From positions 1-60,202 of the forward strand of contig JAEYKW010000019.1 of the NCBI GenBank assembly GCA_023408075.1: 60,202 nucleotides of DNA. The letters are read 5' to 3'. Positions 1-9,079 of this stretch are shown here, piece after piece. A model generated the notes under the pieces. It saw nothing but the letters and a program-made list of their open reading frames with translations. It had not been told where the DNA came from and did no database searches. How positions within the stretch are numbered: the stretch's first letter is position 1; each line of letters begins with the position of its first letter. A program made the position numbers and the translations under genes. This DNA is from Bacillota bacterium (lineage in GTDB: Bacteria; Bacillota; Clostridia; Christensenellales; SZUA-584).

Positions 1-1
1 A

Positions 2-640
2 TATGGGCTCGTGCTGCTCACCTGGGGCAATGTGAGCGCGTACGACGAGGAAACGGGGCTCGTCGTGATCAAACCGAGCGGCGTAAGCTACGACACGATG
101 AGAGCGGGCGACATGGTCGTGGTCGATCTTAACGGGAAAAGAGTTGAAGGGACGCTGAACCCGTCGTCCGACACGCCGACGCATGTGGAGCTCTACAAGG
201 CGTTCAAGGGCGTCAAGGCCGTGGTGCATACGCATTCGAAGTGGGCCACGAGCTGGGCTCAGGCCAATAAGGATATACCGGCGCTCGGGACGACGCACGC
301 GGACAATTTCTACGGCGGTATCCCGTGCACGCGGCGCATGACGGACGCGGAGATCAACGGCGCATATGAGAAAGACACAGGCAGCGTGATCATAGAGACG
401 TTCAACCAGCGCGGGATTGACCCGCTGCAGGTGAGCGCGGTGATCGTGGCGAACCACGGGCCGTTTTCGTGGGGGACGTCGTGCGTGAAGGCGGTGGAGA
501 ACGCGGTGGTGATGGAGTACGTGGCCGAGATGGCCTACATCGCGACGGATCTGAATCCGAAAGCCGATATCCAGCAAGCCCTGCTCGACAAGCATTTTCT
601 CCGAAAGCACGGCAAAAACGCCTACTACGGACAGAAATAG
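2..640 (+). CDS. araD: L-ribulose-5-phosphate 4-epimerase, 5'-truncated by window edge
   Basis: This is a class II aldolase/epimerase-fold enzyme that interconverts L-ribulose-5-phosphate and D-xylulose-5-phosphate in pentose catabolism. The reading frame is open to the first base (Y-G-L-V-L-L-T-W-G-N-V-S), so the usual N-terminal residues lie outside the window. Visible family motifs are TWGNVSAYD, IKPSGVSYD, the zinc-ligand HTHS motif, GTTHADNFYGGIPCTR and the C-terminal HGPFSWG. A hairpin with a U-tract follows directly. No other sugar gene is in view. I am confident of the AraD family; whether the substrate is exactly L-ribulose-5-P is inferred from the close motif match. Confidence 0.93.
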   Translation, partial: YGLVLLTWGNVSAYDEETGLVVIKPSGVSYDTMRAGDMVVVDLNGKRVEGTLNPSSDTPTHVELYKAFKGVKAVVHTHSKWATSWAQANKDIPALGTTHADNFYGGIPCTRRMTDAEINGAYEKDTGSVIIETFNQRGIDPLQVSAVIVANHGPFSWGTSCVKAVENAVVMEYVAEMAYIATDLNPKADIQQALLDKHFLRKHGKNAYYGQK

Positions 641-649
641 CAAGCATAT

Positions 650-682
650 AAAAACGCCGGACATTTTGTCCGGCGTTTTTAT
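650..682 (+). terminator. Intrinsic terminator after araD
   Basis: A hairpin with stem AAAACGCCGGAC / GTCCGGCGTTTT and a short loop is followed by T residues, ten bases after the araD stop codon. Confidence 0.9.
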
Positions 683-802
683 ATGTGCTTTCGCTTCATC
701 ATCCGGCAGCCTTGCCGGTATGAATAAAAAACAGCTTTCGCGTCCAGCATGAAGCGGCAGCGTTCAGAAGGAATTTGATTGACGAGCTCATTCTGATGTT
801 CA

Positions 803-830
803 TTGACTGTTAAGTGAAACCGGCTAAAGT
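803..830 (+). promoter_or_regulatory. Possible sigma-A promoter for response regulator
   Basis: TTGACT at 803-808 lies 16 bases before TAAAGT at 825-830. The -35 is good and the -10 weak (4 of 6). The leader to the start at 878 would be about 40 nt. Confidence 0.35.
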
Positions 831-877
831 GTTAATGTCAAAACAAATTAATCTTAAAGTATTAGGAAAGTTTGTGA

Positions 878-1285
878 ATGAGACAGGCAGAGTTATCACA
901 ACAAAAGATTATGGTGGTCGATGACAATACCCATTATGTCAGGCTGATTGAGAGAATACTGCAAATCAACAGCTATCAAAACATTCTCTCAGTTACCGAT
1001 CCCACGGTTGTTGTGGATACGTATAAAAGTTCTCAGCCGGATCTGCTGCTGATGGATATTGAAATGCGTGACATGAACGGTTTTGATATACTCAGAATGC
1101 TTCAGAACGGCAGGCAGGGAGAGCCTTTGCCCGTTATCTTATTCTCGGAACAGACGGACGGGGACCAGAAAGCAAAAGCGCTTGCACTGGGTGCTCAGGA
1201 CGTCATCGGAAAGCCGTTCAGTCAGACGGAAGTTGTGGCAAGTATCAACAGATTCTTTGAACGATACGAGCATTCGGGCAATTAA
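878..1285 (+). CDS. Single-domain response regulator (CheY-like receiver)
   Basis: A stand-alone phosphoacceptor receiver of 135 residues with no output domain. The acidic pocket is D15/D16, the phosphorylation site is D60 (LLLMDIEM), the switch residue is S90 and the conserved lysine is K112 (GKPF). The ATG at 878 is preceded by AGGAAAG; a GTG four bases upstream is out of frame. It sits just before a decayed receiver stub and a histidine kinase, so it may belong to the same relay. The lack of an output domain suggests action by protein contact, as in CheY or Spo0F; which partner cannot be told from the sequence. Confidence 0.88.
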   Translation: MRQAELSQQKIMVVDDNTHYVRLIERILQINSYQNILSVTDPTVVVDTYKSSQPDLLLMDIEMRDMNGFDILRMLQNGRQGEPLPVILFSEQTDGDQKAKALALGAQDVIGKPFSQTEVVASINRFFERYEHSGN

Positions 1286-1356
1286 GCGGGATTACACAAG
1301 CTCATGAGCGATGCGTGCAGTGCGTTCGAGATATTTTGACTCCGGGGTAATGACAG

Positions 1357-1443
1357 CTGAAAAAAGTATTGATCGTCGATGATTTAATCAGATATACAAA
1401 TTCACCGTTAAGTTTCAAACTCAAAATCCGACCGTATATATAA
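1357..1443 (+). pseudogene. Receiver-domain stub (decayed response regulator)
   Basis: The frame CTG-AAA-AAA-GTA-TTG-ATC-GTC-GAT-GAT reads L-K-K-V-L-I-V-D-D, the standard first beta strand and acidic pocket of a receiver domain. After about ten more codons it loses all similarity and stops at TAA 1441-1443. Only the N-terminal signature survives. It lies in the 344-base gap between the CheY-like gene and the kinase, so it is probably the remnant of a second regulator or of a deleted kinase-regulator gene. No other gene is seen in this gap. Confidence 0.5.
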
Positions 1444-1629
1444 TAAACGTTTTATTCGAGTCTGACGGCTGAAAGCCACGCATTGCCGATGAACAGGATG
1501 CGATGAGGCTTTTTTATTGTTTTGTGTCGTGCCGTGCACTGGCGCTTTGCCGCGCACCGGCGTATCAGGGGGCAAGACGGCAGGACCCGGCGCCCGAGGC
1601 TATAGTCATCCCCGAAAAGGATATGATGC

Positions 1630-2928
1630 ATGAAAGTTTTTAAGAGAATTGTGAAAGCCTGCAAAAGGAGCTTTAAAATCAAGAGCTTATTGCTGCTGCT
1701 GTTGCTCGGCATTGTGCCGTTGCTCAGCTTTGGTATCGTCTCAATGTTGAGCTTAAGTGCCATTCAGCAAGATTTTTCGGTCAATATCCGGCAGCACATG
1801 GCCTCGGTCAGCATTGCTTTCGCAGTGTCCGTGGCTGTTTCGGTGCTGCTGATCATATTTTGTGTCATGATTGTGTCGAGAAAGATCGTTCGTCCGATAA
1901 AGACGGTTAACAATACCATCCGCGATCTTCGGGATGGAACCATCAGCAAGAAGGAACGGCTGGAGGTAAAATCCGAAGATGAGATCAGCGAGCTCGGTAC
2001 GCTGTTCAACTCTTTCATCGATGCACGGGAAGATATCACGATACAAATACAGCTGGAACGAAAGCTTAACGAGCAAAACCGTGAGCTGCAGGATGCCATG
2101 GAGATGCTCAAAAGCACGCAGCTGCAGATGGTACAGCAGGAGAGGCTCGCGGCCATCGGCCAGCTTGCCGCCGGCGTGGCGCATGAAATCAACAACCCGC
2201 TTGGATATGTAAGCGGCAATGCGGATATGCTCAAAATATACGTGCAGCGGTATGAAAGCATACTCATACAGATGCGCCGTCTGATGACCGAGCAGCAGCA
2301 GGGCACTCCTTGCTGCACTTATCTCGATAAAATCTGGGAAGAAAGCAAAATCGACATGGTGATTGGGGACATGCCCGATCTGATGAATGATATTACCGAA
2401 GGCTTAAAGCGTATTGCCGCTATAGTTAACGGGCTCAGGGGATTCTCCCGAAACAATCTCGTGGAGGGAAAGAGCACATACGATCTTAACGAAGGGATTA
2501 AGACGACGCTGCTCGTCGCCAATAACGAAATCAAATACAACTGCGATGTCGGCTTGGAGCTGCAGGACATTGAGCCCGTCTATGCGAACGGCGGCCAGAT
2601 CAATCAGGTGCTGTTGAATATTATCATCAATGCGTCGCACGCGATTCGTGCAAAGTTTACGAACGAGAAAGGGCTCATCATCATCAAAACATATTCCGAA
2701 GATGGGAAAGTCCTCTGCAGCATATGCGATAACGGCTGCGGCATGACGCAAGAGGTGAAGAACAGGATATTCGAGCCGTTCTTCACAACAAAGCCGGTGG
2801 GGCAGGGCACGGGGCTGGGCCTCGGTATTGTTTACGACATTATATGCAAACAGCATGAAGGCAGCATCGATGTCCAGTCTAACTTGGGCGAAGGGACATG
2901 CTTTGTCTTTGCGCTGCCTGTGAAATGA
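1630..2928 (+). CDS. Membrane sensor histidine kinase
   Basis: A 432-residue kinase. Two transmembrane helices (about 19-41 and 61-82) enclose a very short outer loop, followed by a HAMP linker (about 83-135), a coiled coil (about 140-170), a HisKA domain with H185 in AAGVAHEINNPL, and a C-terminal HATPase_c with N box (NIIINASHAI), G1 (DNGCGM), F box (FEPFFTT) and G2 (GTGLGLGI). The sensing loop is too short for a periplasmic ligand domain, so the signal may be membrane-borne or cytosolic. The ATG at 1630 follows AAAGG by about 9 bases. The next gene overlaps its stop, pointing to translational coupling with its probable regulator partner. Confidence 0.9.
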   Translation: MKVFKRIVKACKRSFKIKSLLLLLLLGIVPLLSFGIVSMLSLSAIQQDFSVNIRQHMASVSIAFAVSVAVSVLLIIFCVMIVSRKIVRPIKTVNNTIRDLRDGTISKKERLEVKSEDEISELGTLFNSFIDAREDITIQIQLERKLNEQNRELQDAMEMLKSTQLQMVQQERLAAIGQLAAGVAHEINNPLGYVSGNADMLKIYVQRYESILIQMRRLMTEQQQGTPCCTYLDKIWEESKIDMVIGDMPDLMNDITEGLKRIAAIVNGLRGFSRNNLVEGKSTYDLNEGIKTTLLVANNEIKYNCDVGLELQDIEPVYANGGQINQVLLNIIINASHAIRAKFTNEKGLIIIKTYSEDGKVLCSICDNGCGMTQEVKNRIFEPFFTTKPVGQGTGLGLGIVYDIICKQHEGSIDVQSNLGEGTCFVFALPVK

Positions 2929-4106
2929 GTGTGAGAGATATGAAAAAGATACTGGTGGTCGATGATGAAACCGCGATTTTGAATTCTTTACGCCGTGTCT
3001 TAAGCAATTTGAGCTATGATGTTCTTGTTGCGGACAGCGGAATCAAAGCCCTGACATTGATGTCGGAGCAGCAGGTTGATCTGGTGATCAGTGACATGCG
3101 AATGCCGGGCATGGACGGGTATGAGCTGCTTTCGCACATCAAAACTTTGTATCCCAATACCGTCAGAATCATACTGAGCGGATACGCGGATGAAAAACTC
3201 GTAATGAAAGCGCTGCTTAAGAACATTGCGCGCACCTATTTGTTTAAGCCGTGGAACAATCAGGAGCTGGCCGAGCTGATCGAATACCTGTTTGAAACGG
3301 AGAAGCTGCTGCAAAGCAATCTGCTCTCTATGATCAACAATGCGGAAGACCTTCCGACAATAAAATCGAGCTTCAGCCATATCCTTTCGCTGATTGATCA
3401 GGACGCGGAAATCGCCGTTGTGGCAAAGGCAATCACGGAAGATCAGACCGTTGTGGGAAAGATTCTTCACATTGCGAATTCCGCGTTTTACGGCCTAAAG
3501 ACGGGGTCGGTCATGGAGGCAATCAAATATCTGGGGCTCAAGGCCATTCGTGATATTGTGCTGTCCACACCGATTATGGATGCTTTCAGAATATCCGGGC
3601 GTCACGCTGTGATTATGGACAGGCAGTGGAATCATGCTTTTTATACCAATAAAGTTCTCGTTTTTTTGTATGAGAAGTTTTACCGCAAAAAACTCCTGGA
3701 AATTGAGGGGAATGCGGGGCTGCTGCACAATATCGGGTGCGCCTTCCTGATTAAGCACCGCCATGCCGATTACATGGCCATTAAAAAGCGGGCCTTGCAG
3801 GAATCGGTATTTGACAGTGACCTGGAGCGCGAAAATCTCGGTTTTACGCATTGCGAGGCCGGAGGGTATCTTCTAAGCTGGTGGGATTTGCCCTATCCGA
3901 TTGTGGAATGTGCGCTGTATCATCACACGCCGTTCGACAAGCGGATCATCAACAAAGAGCTGGTGATGTCGGTTCATTTGGCTCAAAAGTATGCCTGTGA
4001 TTTTATTTTGGAAAAACCGACGGAAGGCTTTTACCCGGAGGTCTATGAAGCGCTGTCTGTCGATCGGGACAAATTCGACTGGGCAATCAGTGAGTTGAAG
4101 GAATAG
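2925..4106 (+). CDS. Response regulator with HDOD output domain
   Basis: An N-terminal receiver (DD pair in ILVVDDE, phosphoacceptor D57 in VISDMRMPGMDG, conserved K in LFKPW) is fused to an HDOD domain (about residues 135-340; HIANSAFYG, then LLHNIGCAFL and HCEAGGYLLSWWDLP). HDOD domains resemble HD phosphodiesterases but usually lack catalysis and act as signalling scaffolds. The start at 2925 overlaps the kinase stop as ATGA; an ATG at 2940 (MKKILVVDDE) is equally possible because neither has a strong ribosome binding site. The overlap makes the upstream kinase the likely phosphodonor. Confidence 0.87.
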   Translation: MSVRDMKKILVVDDETAILNSLRRVLSNLSYDVLVADSGIKALTLMSEQQVDLVISDMRMPGMDGYELLSHIKTLYPNTVRIILSGYADEKLVMKALLKNIARTYLFKPWNNQELAELIEYLFETEKLLQSNLLSMINNAEDLPTIKSSFSHILSLIDQDAEIAVVAKAITEDQTVVGKILHIANSAFYGLKTGSVMEAIKYLGLKAIRDIVLSTPIMDAFRISGRHAVIMDRQWNHAFYTNKVLVFLYEKFYRKKLLEIEGNAGLLHNIGCAFLIKHRHADYMAIKKRALQESVFDSDLERENLGFTHCEAGGYLLSWWDLPYPIVECALYHHTPFDKRIINKELVMSVHLAQKYACDFILEKPTEGFYPEVYEALSVDRDKFDWAISELKE

Positions 4107-4126
4107 CCGCCTAAAATTCGGCGGCT
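4105..4126. terminator. Hairpin between convergent transcripts
   Basis: AGCCGCC / GGCGGCT, a 7-bp stem, overlaps the HDOD stop codon and sits 14 bases from the end of the convergent transglutaminase gene. There is no clear T-run on either strand, so termination is only plausible. Confidence 0.4.
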
Positions 4127-4139
4127 GCCAATCACGGGA

Positions 4140-6419
4140 TTATAAAAGTCGGCCGTGTTTGATGATGCGGGACCACAAATAACCCGGCAGACCAAGCTCA
4201 CGCCTGAGACGCCGTTCCAATTCGTCGCTGAATGCCGACAGGCGCTGAACATCTTCCGTTGCCGGTTCTTCCCGGCCAAACCGCATAAGAATGACGGGAG
4301 CAAGTATGCCCGTTATTTTTTGTTCGCCGAGCCGCGCATCCATACGCTGTGCTAAAGTCGCAATGGTATCGGAAGGAAGCTGCCGGATGCCGAGGCAAGC
4401 TGCCTGATGCAGAATTTTACGGTAATACGCATCCAATTTATCGCTGTTGCTCAATTGCTTTCGCGACCGCTTAATGCCGTAGCCCCGTTTGTTAATCGTG
4501 ATATAGCGGCTCAGCACGAACAACGCGGCGAGAACCAACACGCCTGCAAGCGCAATCAGGAATATCAGAAGCGCTTGCGGGAAACCTTCCGATTGCGGTG
4601 TGTTCAAATTGATGTTTGGATTGATTTGCGCTCCGGGCGTCGGCACCGGAGGTGCAAAATTCGATGATTGCTGAGTCGTTTCCACGACTGCGTTCTCGTT
4701 AAAATTCCAGCCCGTGGCGTCGAAGGGAACCCAGCCGATGCCACTAAAATAAATCTCCGTCCATGCATGCGCCATCGCATTGGTGGCGACGTATGAATTG
4801 TCCGCCTTTGTAAACGGGCTTTTTTTAAGCCCGAACCCGATGACATACCGCGCGGGCAGACCGGCGCAGCGGGACATCACCGTCATCGCGCTCGCAAAAT
4901 AGACGCAGTAGCCCCGTCTTTCCTGCAGAAACGAGGCGACAAAGTCTGCATTTTCCGGCGGACTGCCCGGCATCAGCGTATATTCGCAGTGGCTGGTCAG
5001 CCAGCTTTCAATCGCAAGAGCCTTTTCATACGGAGTTTTAGAGCCCAACGTGATTTCTTGCGCCGTGTCATAAACCGATTGGGGCAGAGTGTCGGGCAGC
5101 GGCAGGTATTGGGCTTTTACGGTATCCAAGGCAGGGTCAGCTTCCTTCGCGGTGAGTTTTTCAAGCGCCAGCATGGTTGCATTAAAATCTTGCGCCGCCG
5201 TGTCAAACACGACGGTATCAAAAGTGTAGCTGAATTTTTGCTGCGATTTGAGCGTGAACAGCTCGGATTGGTTGTTGAAGAATATGTCGGACGTATCGGG
5301 CTTTTCGCTTTTGATTGAGGTGACCATGCCTGCGAAGAACAGCGTTCTCCCCGCGAAAGAGCTGGTGACCTCGAGCTCGGCGGGCATGGTGAGCTTGTCA
5401 AAAAGCGCGCGGGCCTCGGGGCTGCGGGCCGGCGTGCTTAAGCCGAATGCCTCAGCCCGCTGCGTATTTGAGAATATGCTTTGCAGCCTGTAGCGCTGAC
5501 GCGAGAAAGAATCGTACCATCTGGCGCCGTCATAGGTATCGAAAATGACGCCGGTCAGCCGGACGGGCGTATTCGTTTTGACACGCAGCGCAATATCGTT
5601 GTTGACGGCAATGTTTCCGCCGAGCCTGTTCTCCAGCGGCGAAAAACCGGTCAGCCCCATGTTGAAAGACCCGTCCGCAGGCGCCTTGTTTGGGTTGAGC
5701 CCCAGATAATCGATCACGTCCTGCACCGCGTTGACAAGCGGCTTGCACTGCCAGTCGGTGTTGTTGGCGGGGCCGATCAGAAAAGCGCCCATGAGCAGAA
5801 CGGGCATGATGATCATGGCCGAAATGGACAGCATGGCGCTCGTGATGCCGCTGGCTTTAAGGCGGCTGATTTTGTTTCCCCGCATTTTTGCGAGCGATAC
5901 GAACAGCACAAACAGCAGCATGATGAGTATCGGCCACAGCGCGGCGGATTTGCTTAGCACGGCTGCAACGAGCATTGCGAGCACAGCCGGGGGGAGAATA
6001 TAGAAAAAGAACAGCTTGCGGAAATAGACAAACAGCAGCGCGGCCACAGGCAGAACGTAAGCCGCATGAACGATGATCATGCTTGCGTTGGCCGAATAGG
6101 GCAGCGTATCGATATATCCGTTTGCGCACCACTCAAAAAATCCGCCGATATATGAAAGAACCGCTTCATTCGTTTCAAGCAGCGAAGAAATGCCCACGGT
6201 CAGCAGTGCTGCCAGCCCCAAAAAAGCCGGAAGTATCCACCACTTGCGGGAAAACAGCACGACGAGCGCCGTATCGGCCAGCATAAGGAGCAGGCATTCG
6301 CCCCAGCCGACATCCATTCGAAAAACCGGAAACAGAAGAACGCAAATGGCTGTGCCCAGCAGCAAGCTGCAAAAGCCATCCGCAAACAGTTCTGCGGTTT
6401 TCGAATTTAAAAACTTCAT
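4140..6419 (-). CDS. Membrane transglutaminase-like protein (TgpA type)
   Basis: A 759-residue membrane protein. The N-terminal third has about six or seven hydrophobic helices (roughly residues 13-215), then an extracytoplasmic region with a transglutaminase core whose Cys-His-Asp triad is visible as RRGYCVYFASAM, AHAWTEIYF and PFDATGW. One more helix follows (about 625-645), then a cytosolic tail of DUF4129 character. It is the last gene of a three-gene operon with DUF58 and MoxR proteins, an arrangement seen widely in bacteria and proposed to act in envelope or peptide-crosslink processing. AAGGAG precedes the ATG. Substrate unknown. Confidence 0.88.
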   Translation of the reverse strand: MKFLNSKTAELFADGFCSLLLGTAICVLLFPVFRMDVGWGECLLLMLADTALVVLFSRKWWILPAFLGLAALLTVGISSLLETNEAVLSYIGGFFEWCANGYIDTLPYSANASMIIVHAAYVLPVAALLFVYFRKLFFFYILPPAVLAMLVAAVLSKSAALWPILIMLLFVLFVSLAKMRGNKISRLKASGITSAMLSISAMIIMPVLLMGAFLIGPANNTDWQCKPLVNAVQDVIDYLGLNPNKAPADGSFNMGLTGFSPLENRLGGNIAVNNDIALRVKTNTPVRLTGVIFDTYDGARWYDSFSRQRYRLQSIFSNTQRAEAFGLSTPARSPEARALFDKLTMPAELEVTSSFAGRTLFFAGMVTSIKSEKPDTSDIFFNNQSELFTLKSQQKFSYTFDTVVFDTAAQDFNATMLALEKLTAKEADPALDTVKAQYLPLPDTLPQSVYDTAQEITLGSKTPYEKALAIESWLTSHCEYTLMPGSPPENADFVASFLQERRGYCVYFASAMTVMSRCAGLPARYVIGFGLKKSPFTKADNSYVATNAMAHAWTEIYFSGIGWVPFDATGWNFNENAVVETTQQSSNFAPPVPTPGAQINPNINLNTPQSEGFPQALLIFLIALAGVLVLAALFVLSRYITINKRGYGIKRSRKQLSNSDKLDAYYRKILHQAACLGIRQLPSDTIATLAQRMDARLGEQKITGILAPVILMRFGREEPATEDVQRLSAFSDELERRLRRELGLPGYLWSRIIKHGRLL

Positions 6420-6427
6420 GCTGCTCC

Positions 6428-7594
6428 TTACAAAAGCATACCGCTGAGGCTTAAAGCGGCATCGCTGCCCGGTTCCACGCTGAGCGCAGGTATAGGCGAG
6501 CCGCTTTTTTGCCCCCCGACCAATACCATTGAGACTGCCGTGTGGGCGGAAAAAATACGGTGGATCGTTTGAGTCAAAGCCGGCGGCGGTTCATGCGTCA
6601 GAATAAACAAAGATTTTGCGGCGGCCGCTTCGGCGTAGGCTTTTTTAACCGCGTCGGTTAAGCTTGAGTCCTGTTCGAAAGGGAGCAGCGCCAGATGGCG
6701 CCGCAGGTTATCGAAGCCGGTTATGGAATCACACCTGTAAGCGGTGTTGATGCCGGTGGCGCTGAACAGGCTCACTGTCTGGTTTTTGGTCAGACTGTAC
6801 CGTGCGATGCACGCGGCGCATTCGCAGACCGTGTCGGCATAGATCAGCGCGTCTTCGCCGCTTAACGCATGCAGAGAGGTGTCAATAAGGAGTATGACAT
6901 GGTCGCGTTCGGGAAACTCATACTGTTTGACATAAAGCTCGCCGAGCTGCGCTGTTTTTTTCCAATTCACGTGTTTTATCGCATCGCCGTTTTGATACAG
7001 GCGGGCCCCGGCGATGCTGTCTCCGTGTTCGGCGTGTCTTAAATATGTGGCGCGGTGCAGCTTCGAATCGGTCACTTGGCTCGGCAGCGAATCCGGTATA
7101 TTGGCTTTGGGTAGCACAATCAGCTCGCTCATATGGTAAAAAGAGAACCGCCGCATGTCGAAAGACATCGTGACGAGGCCGAAGATATCGGTGACTTTGA
7201 TTTTGGTCATACCGACGGTGTAGCGCCCTCTGTAAGGCGTGGTCACGGGTATCTGAAATACCTGCCCGGTAAATGGCGCGAGGCTGAATAACAGATTGAT
7301 ATTCTCATGCACCGATACGACGCGGACGTGAACCTCAATGAGCGACAGCGGCACCGGGCGTTCGTTGACAATTTCGAGAGACAATGAGGTCGCTTCGCCT
7401 TTCACGCGTATTTTATCCGCCAGCTCTTGCTTGTATGAAAAGGAGTGGAATGTCCAGAAATTAATGATGACCATCGCGATGACGGCAAAAAGCTGGGTTA
7501 AGAAAACAAGGTAATAGATTCTAAGGCCCGTATACATGCCAAAGATCAAGCATATGAGCATGATGCCGTAATAAGACCACTTGATTGCTTTCAT
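6428..7594 (-). CDS. DUF58 domain protein
   Basis: A 388-residue protein with two N-terminal membrane helices (about 8-45), a beta-rich middle region and a DUF58 domain containing the signature R-L-Y-Q-N-G-D-A-I-K-H-V-N-W-K-K-T-A. The C-terminal half is von Willebrand A-like (VILLIDTSLHA as a MIDAS-type strand). The ATG at 7594 overlaps the stop of the MoxR gene by four bases, so the two are coupled; the transglutaminase gene starts 8 bases after its end. MoxR AAA proteins commonly work with VWA-domain partners, and this is the likely partner here. Confidence 0.88.
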   Translation of the reverse strand: MKAIKWSYYGIMLICLIFGMYTGLRIYYLVFLTQLFAVIAMVIINFWTFHSFSYKQELADKIRVKGEATSLSLEIVNERPVPLSLIEVHVRVVSVHENINLLFSLAPFTGQVFQIPVTTPYRGRYTVGMTKIKVTDIFGLVTMSFDMRRFSFYHMSELIVLPKANIPDSLPSQVTDSKLHRATYLRHAEHGDSIAGARLYQNGDAIKHVNWKKTAQLGELYVKQYEFPERDHVILLIDTSLHALSGEDALIYADTVCECAACIARYSLTKNQTVSLFSATGINTAYRCDSITGFDNLRRHLALLPFEQDSSLTDAVKKAYAEAAAAKSLFILTHEPPPALTQTIHRIFSAHTAVSMVLVGGQKSGSPIPALSVEPGSDAALSLSGMLL

Positions 7595-8541
7595 GACACG
7601 CCGGGCACTTTGACGGACTGCAGCATCAGATGAACGAGGTCTTCGGCGGTGTCGTTCTCCTGCAACGCTTCAAGGCTCAGCACCAGCCGGTGCGCGAGCA
7701 CGGGCACCGCCATGGCTTGTACATCATCCGGCAGCGTGTAGCCGCGGCCCTGCAGCATGGCGTGCGCCATAGCGGCATTGAGCAGTGCAAGCGAGCCGCG
7801 CGGGCTGATGCCCAGAGTGATGCGGCTGTGATGGCGGGAGGCTTCGGCAATCGACACGATATAATCCATCACCGCATCCTCGCAGATGATGCCGGCATGG
7901 AAGGCGCGCAGGCGCATGATATCTTCCGCAGAAGCCACAGGCTCAATGGCATCGAGCGGCTTTTCGCCTTTGTTGCGCCGCAGTATATCGAGCTCCTCGC
8001 CTTTTTGCGGATAACCGACGGAAAGCTTGAGTAAAAAGCGGTCGAGCTGCGCTTCGGGCAGCGGATATGTGCCCACATGCTCTATAGGGTTCTGTGTTGC
8101 CAGCACGATGAAGGGCTGCGGGACGCTGTGACTCACGCCGTCTATGGTGATCTGAGCTTCCTGCATCACCTCAAGAAGGCTGGACTGCGTTTTGGGGCTC
8201 GTGCGGTTAATCTCGTCGGCCAGCACAACCTGCGCCATGACGCCGCCGAATATGACATCCCGTTCACCGGTGCGCGTGTTGAATACCGTATAGCCCGTGA
8301 CGTCGGACGGAAGCACATCGGGCGTGAACTGTATGCGCCGGTATGTGCATTTCAACGAACGGGCGAGCGCGGAGACAAGCGTTGTTTTGCCAAGCCCCGG
8401 GACGTCCTCAATGAGCACATGCCCGCTGCAAATGAGAGCGGCCAGTATCATTTCAATAATGTTCTCTTTGCCGACAATAACCTTACCGATGTTTTCTTTG
8501 ATGCGTAAAATCAGATCCAGACTGGATTTCATGTCATTCAT
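7591..8541 (-). CDS. MoxR-family AAA+ ATPase
   Basis: A 316-residue AAA+ ATPase. Walker A is GLGKTTL, Walker B is VVLADEINR, sensor 1 is the ATQNP motif, and the arginine-finger region and lid are present (GISPRGSLALLNAA). It is thought to act as a chaperone-like ATPase on VWA/DUF58 partners. A longer frame exists, but GAGGG at 8551-8555 sits 9 bases before the ATG at 8541 (MNDMKSS), which fixes the start there. It is first in the MoxR-DUF58-transglutaminase operon. A -10-like TACAAT lies at 8594-8599 on the minus strand, without a good -35. Confidence 0.9.
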   Translation of the reverse strand: MNDMKSSLDLILRIKENIGKVIVGKENIIEMILAALICSGHVLIEDVPGLGKTTLVSALARSLKCTYRRIQFTPDVLPSDVTGYTVFNTRTGERDVIFGGVMAQVVLADEINRTSPKTQSSLLEVMQEAQITIDGVSHSVPQPFIVLATQNPIEHVGTYPLPEAQLDRFLLKLSVGYPQKGEELDILRRNKGEKPLDAIEPVASAEDIMRLRAFHAGIICEDAVMDYIVSIAEASRHHSRITLGISPRGSLALLNAAMAHAMLQGRGYTLPDDVQAMAVPVLAHRLVLSLEALQENDTAEDLVHLMLQSVKVPGVS

Positions 8542-8653
8542 AATTGAATGCCCTCGCATAGTGATAATTAACAATAAGAAGTCGAATCACTATATTGTAC
8601 TATGAATCACATTATTTATCGAGGGTTTTTTTTGACTTGATTGTATAACAAAA

Positions 8654-8688
8654 GGCCGAAACATCGGCCCGTATCATTGTTTTTTTTG
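8654..8688 (+). terminator. Possible intrinsic terminator
   Basis: GGCCGA / TCGGCC with a 4-base loop is followed ten bases later by a run of eight T. No plus-strand gene ends here, so it may be a relic of the insertion that brought the recombinase. Confidence 0.35.
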
Positions 8689-8694
8689 GGGGCT

Positions 8695-8747
8695 AACGAG
8701 GGTTGTCAGGGCCGGGACAAGCCATATCAAATAAGACAACCCTCGTT
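8695..8747. repeat. 13-bp perfect inverted repeat with 27-base loop
   Basis: AACGAGGGTTGTC at 8695-8707 and its exact complement at 8735-8747. It lies in the 538-base gap between moxR and the recombinase and is not followed by a T-run, so it is more likely a protein or recombinase binding region than a terminator. Confidence 0.6.
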
Positions 8748-8883
8748 GATATCAAAATAGCCGGTTATACTTAACCATCACTTAACCGTTTCATTCATCA
8801 AAGGATATTCTATAAAGATTTTGAGTTTGGTATCAATATCACTGAAAGAAAGCGTGAAAAATATTGAATAGACAAATAAATAA

Positions 8884-8912
8884 ATGCCGCAGTATATCTT
8901 ATACTGCGGCAT
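8884..8912. repeat. Left palindromic recombination-type site of the recombinase cassette
   Basis: Two 13-bp arms (ATGCCGCAGTATA and its complement) surround the centre TCT. Positions 8885-8912 are repeated exactly, in inverted orientation, at 10275-10302 on the far side of the recombinase gene. The architecture matches a tyrosine-recombinase core site: inverted arms around an asymmetric spacer of about 7 bp (TATCTTA). Confidence 0.75.
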
Positions 8913-9028
8913 TAGATATAGCCATATTATAAAAAATAGTAGCAATAATTACAAGCACAAATGAATAAAATGTTGAGAAATCTCAGAAATTGTCGAAAAA
9001 AGTGCTGAATGACTGCCTGCAAAGGGCA

Positions 9029-9034
9029 TATAAT
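9029..9034 (+). promoter_or_regulatory. -10 element upstream of recombinase
   Basis: TATAAT lies inside the cassette, 46 bases before the recombinase start. No convincing -35 at the right distance. Because it is inside the inverted repeats it would travel with the gene on inversion. Confidence 0.4.
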
Positions 9035-9079
9035 ACTATTTGCGTCGTCAAAATAATCGTCAAGAAGGGGGCGGGCATC

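Noticed and set aside
402..647. Minus-strand Arg/Pro-rich frame under araD
   Set aside because: Opposite-strand shadow of a clearly coding gene; its low-complexity composition comes from araD codon bias.
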